Shown here one piece after another: positions 61,260-64,000 of a stretch of 64,000 nucleotides of DNA. Both the position numbers and the translations under genes were made by a program. Where the stretch lies: NCBI GenBank assembly GCA_026724425.1, contig JAIUCV010000283.1, positions 682,001-746,000 on the forward strand. Direction: 5' to 3'. This DNA comes from Erythrophleum ivorense (taxonomy: Eukaryota > Streptophyta > Magnoliopsida > Fabales > Fabaceae). Position 1 is the first letter of the stretch. Every line of letters starts with the position of its first letter. Below the pieces are notes generated by a model. The model was not told the origin of the DNA and did no database searches. It worked only from the letters and a program-made list of their open reading frames with translations.

Positions 61260-62072
61260 ATGGATTCGCTTAGTAGCCACCAAAAGGCTAGACCAAGAAA
61301 GATGAAGGTTGTTGTGAAGAAGTCTCGCGTTCAAATACTTCTAGACTTGTTTTACCGAGTTATCGAGATAACTGTAGTTATGGTTACAGTAGCCAAGCTC
61401 TGTTACCAAATAGTCATCATGTTCGAGGACTCTGGTCTCACGCGTTTCCTCATCAACCGTCACCTTGCTTTCATCTTGGGGAACGCAATAGTCATCGCTA
61501 TAGTCGCCAAGTGCGGTTTCTTTGTGAATCAAGAACCCGATGCACAGAGAAAAAAGAATGATTTTTACGACGAGTTTGTTCGGGAGAGCTCAAGAGGAGA
61601 ACGGAGTTCGCATACCGATGTGATATGCAGAGAAAAACATAGTGAAGCAGAGAACGAGGTGAAACAGAGCACTGAAGAAAACAGAGCAAAACAGAGCAGC
61701 GAAGATGAGAGAAAGAGCAAAGCAAAAAAGATCATGTCGGAGAACAGGGCAAAACAGAACACTGAAGATAAGAGAGAGAAACTTAAAAAGTCTGAGAACA
61801 GTGGCGAGGAGAGAGAGAAGAAAGACATAAGTGTGAAGAGACAGAGACATAACATTACTCAAGGTCAGGACAGCACAAGGCAGAGTTACGAAAGGAGTCG
61901 ATCGGAGAATCTCGTGGGCTGGAAGAAGAGTACTTGTGGAGGATTGAAGAGATTGGAGACGGAGAGATCTGCTGATAGAATTGATTCTGATGATGAACTC
62001 CGGTACAAGATCGAGTCTTTCATTGCGAGACAGAGGAGGAACCAAAAGGATGAAGAGTTTAGTATTATCTAG
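61260..62072 (+). CDS. Charged nucleolar-like protein (At2g21560/At4g39190-like), DUF4408/DUF761-type
   Basis: Single exon, 270 residues. N-terminal ~95 residues: basic start (KARPRKMKVVVKKSRVQ), then two hydrophobic segments (FYRVIEITVVMVTVAKLCYQIVIM and HLAFILGNAIVIAIVAKCGFFV), as in DUF4408 proteins. The middle 130 residues are an extremely charged run rich in Glu, Lys, Arg, Ser with EENRAKQSSEDERKSKAKK and similar repeats, likely disordered or coiled coil. The C-terminal DELRYKIESFIARQRRNQKDEE resembles the DUF761 motif (x-E-x-F-I-x-x-F/Q-x-x-x). The family is called nucleolar-like in Arabidopsis, but the two membrane-like segments make this doubtful. TATA-like CTTTATAAATAC is about 175 bp upstream. 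Confidence 0.85.
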   Translation: MDSLSSHQKARPRKMKVVVKKSRVQILLDLFYRVIEITVVMVTVAKLCYQIVIMFEDSGLTRFLINRHLAFILGNAIVIAIVAKCGFFVNQEPDAQRKKNDFYDEFVRESSRGERSSHTDVICREKHSEAENEVKQSTEENRAKQSSEDERKSKAKKIMSENRAKQNTEDKREKLKKSENSGEEREKKDISVKRQRHNITQGQDSTRQSYERSRSENLVGWKKSTCGGLKRLETERSADRIDSDDELRYKIESFIARQRRNQKDEEFSII

Positions 62073-62377
62073 ATATTATGAAATACTAGAAAAAAAAAAA
62101 AAAGCAAAGAAAAAAAAAAAAGAAAAACTTTAGTTTATGCAAAATAACATTCACATATATTTGTGTGTCTGTATATATATACGGGTAAAAATATTTCAAA
62201 GCCCGAGCATAAGATGTTGTTTTGCTTTTCTTTTCTTTGTGTAGTTTTGTTCCATCTTATAAATTATGAAACTTTGTGTAATTTTCTCTGTAAGACTGTA
62301 ATATTATCCTGGACATGGAAGTCAAGTACATAAAATTTCAAATAACCAATTCATATTTGATTGGATAGACTGCAATC

Positions 62378-62893
62378 TCAATTATAGATGCCATTGAGGG
62401 GGAGCATAAGTCTTATAAAAAGGTTAAAAAATATAAAAACAAACCAAAAGGAACGTTCCACATTTGGCAAATTTTGATAAAACCCGTATCCTATATAAGC
62501 AGCGAGGAAACCAAAAAACAAGGTCCCAAAAACGTGTTTAGTGTCCACGGGAGAATTGAGCTGGAAGATGGCGATCCCAAAGGCAAACATGGAGCAAACG
62601 TAGATAAAAAAATCAACGGCTGAGTAATAGTAAGGGAAATAAAGCATGGCTGTCATAAGAATCACCGAGTAGGCCGCCCGTGTAGCCGGTAGAGGAGGCT
62701 CTTCTTCTTTGTAGATACGAGTATTGGTGGTAAAGTGAAACATGAGCTGTAACATCACGTACAAGGCTGTGCCACCGATGGCTGCAAACCAATTGGGAGA
62801 TGAGAAAGGACAGAAGCTGATGAGTGATATGAAGATGCCAAATAGAGAACTTATGGCTACTATTATTTTCCACATCGCCTCAAGACTCACCAT
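62378..62893 (-). CDS. Uncharacterised multi-pass membrane protein
   Basis: Single open frame, 171 residues, from the ATG at 62891-62893 (MVSLEAMWKIIV) to TGA at 62378-62380. I do not recognise the family with certainty. About five hydrophobic segments are visible: IIVAISSLFGIFISLISF, NWFAAIGGTALYVMLQLMF, YSVILMTAMLYFPYYYSAVDFFIYV, MFAFGIAIFQL, and VFGTLFFGFLAAYIGYGF followed by SFWFVFIFFNLFIRLML. The loop after the second segment is charged (RIYKEEEPPLPATR). A (CT)n tract (about 62896-62912) sits just before the start codon in the leader. Convergent with the preceding gene. Confidence 0.65.
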   Translation of the reverse strand: MVSLEAMWKIIVAISSLFGIFISLISFCPFSSPNWFAAIGGTALYVMLQLMFHFTTNTRIYKEEEPPLPATRAAYSVILMTAMLYFPYYYSAVDFFIYVCSMFAFGIAIFQLNSPVDTKHVFGTLFFGFLAAYIGYGFYQNLPNVERSFWFVFIFFNLFIRLMLPLNGIYN

Positions 62894-63716
62894 CCTCTCT
62901 CTCTCTCTCTCTCCTTTTTAAAAATGTTTGTTTGTTGTGATCGGATATTTTATTAGGGTTTATGTGCACCAGTAACAAGGGTATTTGATATATAGGCTCA
63001 AAATCAAATCTTTAAAAATATTTTATTGTTTTGCCAAAAATCTTCCATATCTAACTGAATCTGTGCTTCACCAGTAAAGCAACCAAGAATCCAATGAACT
63101 TTAAGCTCCTGTAGTAATATTTTTGTTTCTCAACTGCAAATTCTAAGAGAGACGAGGAAGGTGCTAGAAACCTGAGATGGAACAAAATCGAGGGAAGAAA
63201 CTAAATAGTCAACGCAGAAAGAGAGGGAGAATAATGATGTATCTAGTTTAGCTTAAACAATGTGGAAGCTTAATTTGTGCTTAATCTCTGGACATGGACC
63301 TTTGGACAGAGAATTTCAAAATAAAATTAATTAATTAATCTTTGCAAGTCAATTATTCTACAGAATAATTACAACGTGATTTAAAAATCAATATTTGATT
63401 GATAAACTGCAACTTCGTTCATGGGGACACTATCATACGAAATGGAATAAGGTCAAGTTGACTGCAAGCACATTTTTCTGATCTTTTTATAAAATATAAT
63501 TAAATTCACGGAGTAAAAAAAGAAAATGAAAAAGAATAAATTTTTTTAGTAAACTCATTGCTCAAATAAATTGCCTGTATTAGAAATTTAGAAGCATATT
63601 CTCATTAACGTGAAAATGAATATACAAGGTAACAGAAAAACCAACATCTAATAAAGTAACAAACTTTTAACTTGCTCAACTGCCGTGGATCTAACTTCCT
63701 CAACTGTTTTTTTACC

Positions 63717-63750
<34 letters not shown>

Positions 63751-64000
63751 TCCTCAAGTGCCGTGGATCTAACTTCCTTTTCTTATCCTCCAATATGACA
63801 TGATCACTAACTGCTGACGATGCGGAAATAGAAAAAAGCCTAAGTTACGTTGTTGATATCATCCGCATCCAAAAATTATAGCAAGTGTGATTCATTACCA
63901 CTATCGGATCCCAACGACATATAGTTGTTAATGTTGTAAACCTACTAGACCTTTAAACATCTAGTTAGCTAACATTTACAAATGTTAGTTAGTGAAATTC
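62894..64000. other. Right-end spacer
   Basis: No gene seen. A run of about 31 A's (63718-63748) splits a short tandem duplication: CAACTGCCGTGGATCTAACTTCCT before it and CAAGTGCCGTGGATCTAACTTCC after it, about 80 bp apart. Confidence 0.5.

Noticed and set aside
61498..62045. Several long minus-strand frames (Leu/Phe/Ser-rich, membrane-like)
   Set aside because: Antisense of a Glu/Lys-rich coding region always reads as Leu/Phe/Ser-rich; no promoter or splice evidence.

Overview
This is nuclear DNA from a flowering plant of the mustard family (Brassicaceae), very close to Arabidopsis. Support comes from GT-AG introns, A/T-rich spacers, nuclear tRNA genes (one tRNA-Tyr with an intron), Emigrant, Stowaway, hAT and Helitron-like elements, and proteins recognisable as Arabidopsis families. 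From memory, the gene order (two EC1, CAD2, a defensin-like gene, a DUF639 gene, an mTERF gene, GRP7, RADIALIS-like MEE3, UPOX, SEC23, RD2, pectinesterase 11, RER1B, APL4, RPS25, a nucleolar-like protein) is that of Arabidopsis thaliana chromosome 2 around At2g2156x-At2g2175x, read backwards. A cytosolic Phe-tRNA synthetase alpha gene (which I remember on A. thaliana chromosome 4, in the duplicated block), a BAHD acyltransferase and several duplicate fragments do not fit my memory of that interval, so I think this is a relative rather than A. thaliana itself; this is inference.

Layout. 0-5 kb: two tandem egg-cell EC1 genes, a decayed CAD 3' end, and a BAHD acyltransferase. 5-11 kb (minus): CAD, a frameshifted defensin-like gene and a 10-exon DUF639 gene. 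11.6-15.1 kb (plus): 18-exon Phe-tRNA synthetase alpha. 15.5-18 kb (minus): mTERF protein. 18.8-19.9 kb: a hAT-type element carrying a 27-bp minisatellite rich in the E2F-site sequence TTTCCCGCC. 20-22.5 kb: tRNA-Leu, the clock-type GRP7 gene with clustered evening elements, tRNA-Arg. 23-29 kb: gene-poor, with a Helitron-like element, a tandem pair of GC-ended repeats and an Emigrant-like MITE. 29-34 kb: RADIALIS-like MYB gene, then a dead and an intact UPOX copy. 34-38 kb: SEC23. 38-42 kb: a dead partial copy of RD2, MITEs, then RD2. 43-46.9 kb: pectinesterase and RER1. 47.9-48.9 kb: fragments resembling NYN-domain proteins. 49-52 kb: ADP-glucose pyrophosphorylase large subunit. 54.7-55.7 kb: ribosomal protein eS25. 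57 kb: a second defensin-like gene. 58 kb: intron-bearing tRNA-Tyr. 61-63 kb: a charged nucleolar-like protein and an unknown multi-pass membrane protein.

The genes are independent eukaryotic transcription units, not an operon. Exon joins marked as checked were worked out by hand from splice sites, and the summed coding lengths are multiples of three. I see no clearly new multi-gene system. The observations most worth following are the E2F-site array inside a mobile element, the conserved poison-exon signals in GRP7, a candidate mitochondrial-stress (MDM) site before UPOX, and the run of local partial duplications beside CAD, UPOX and RD2.
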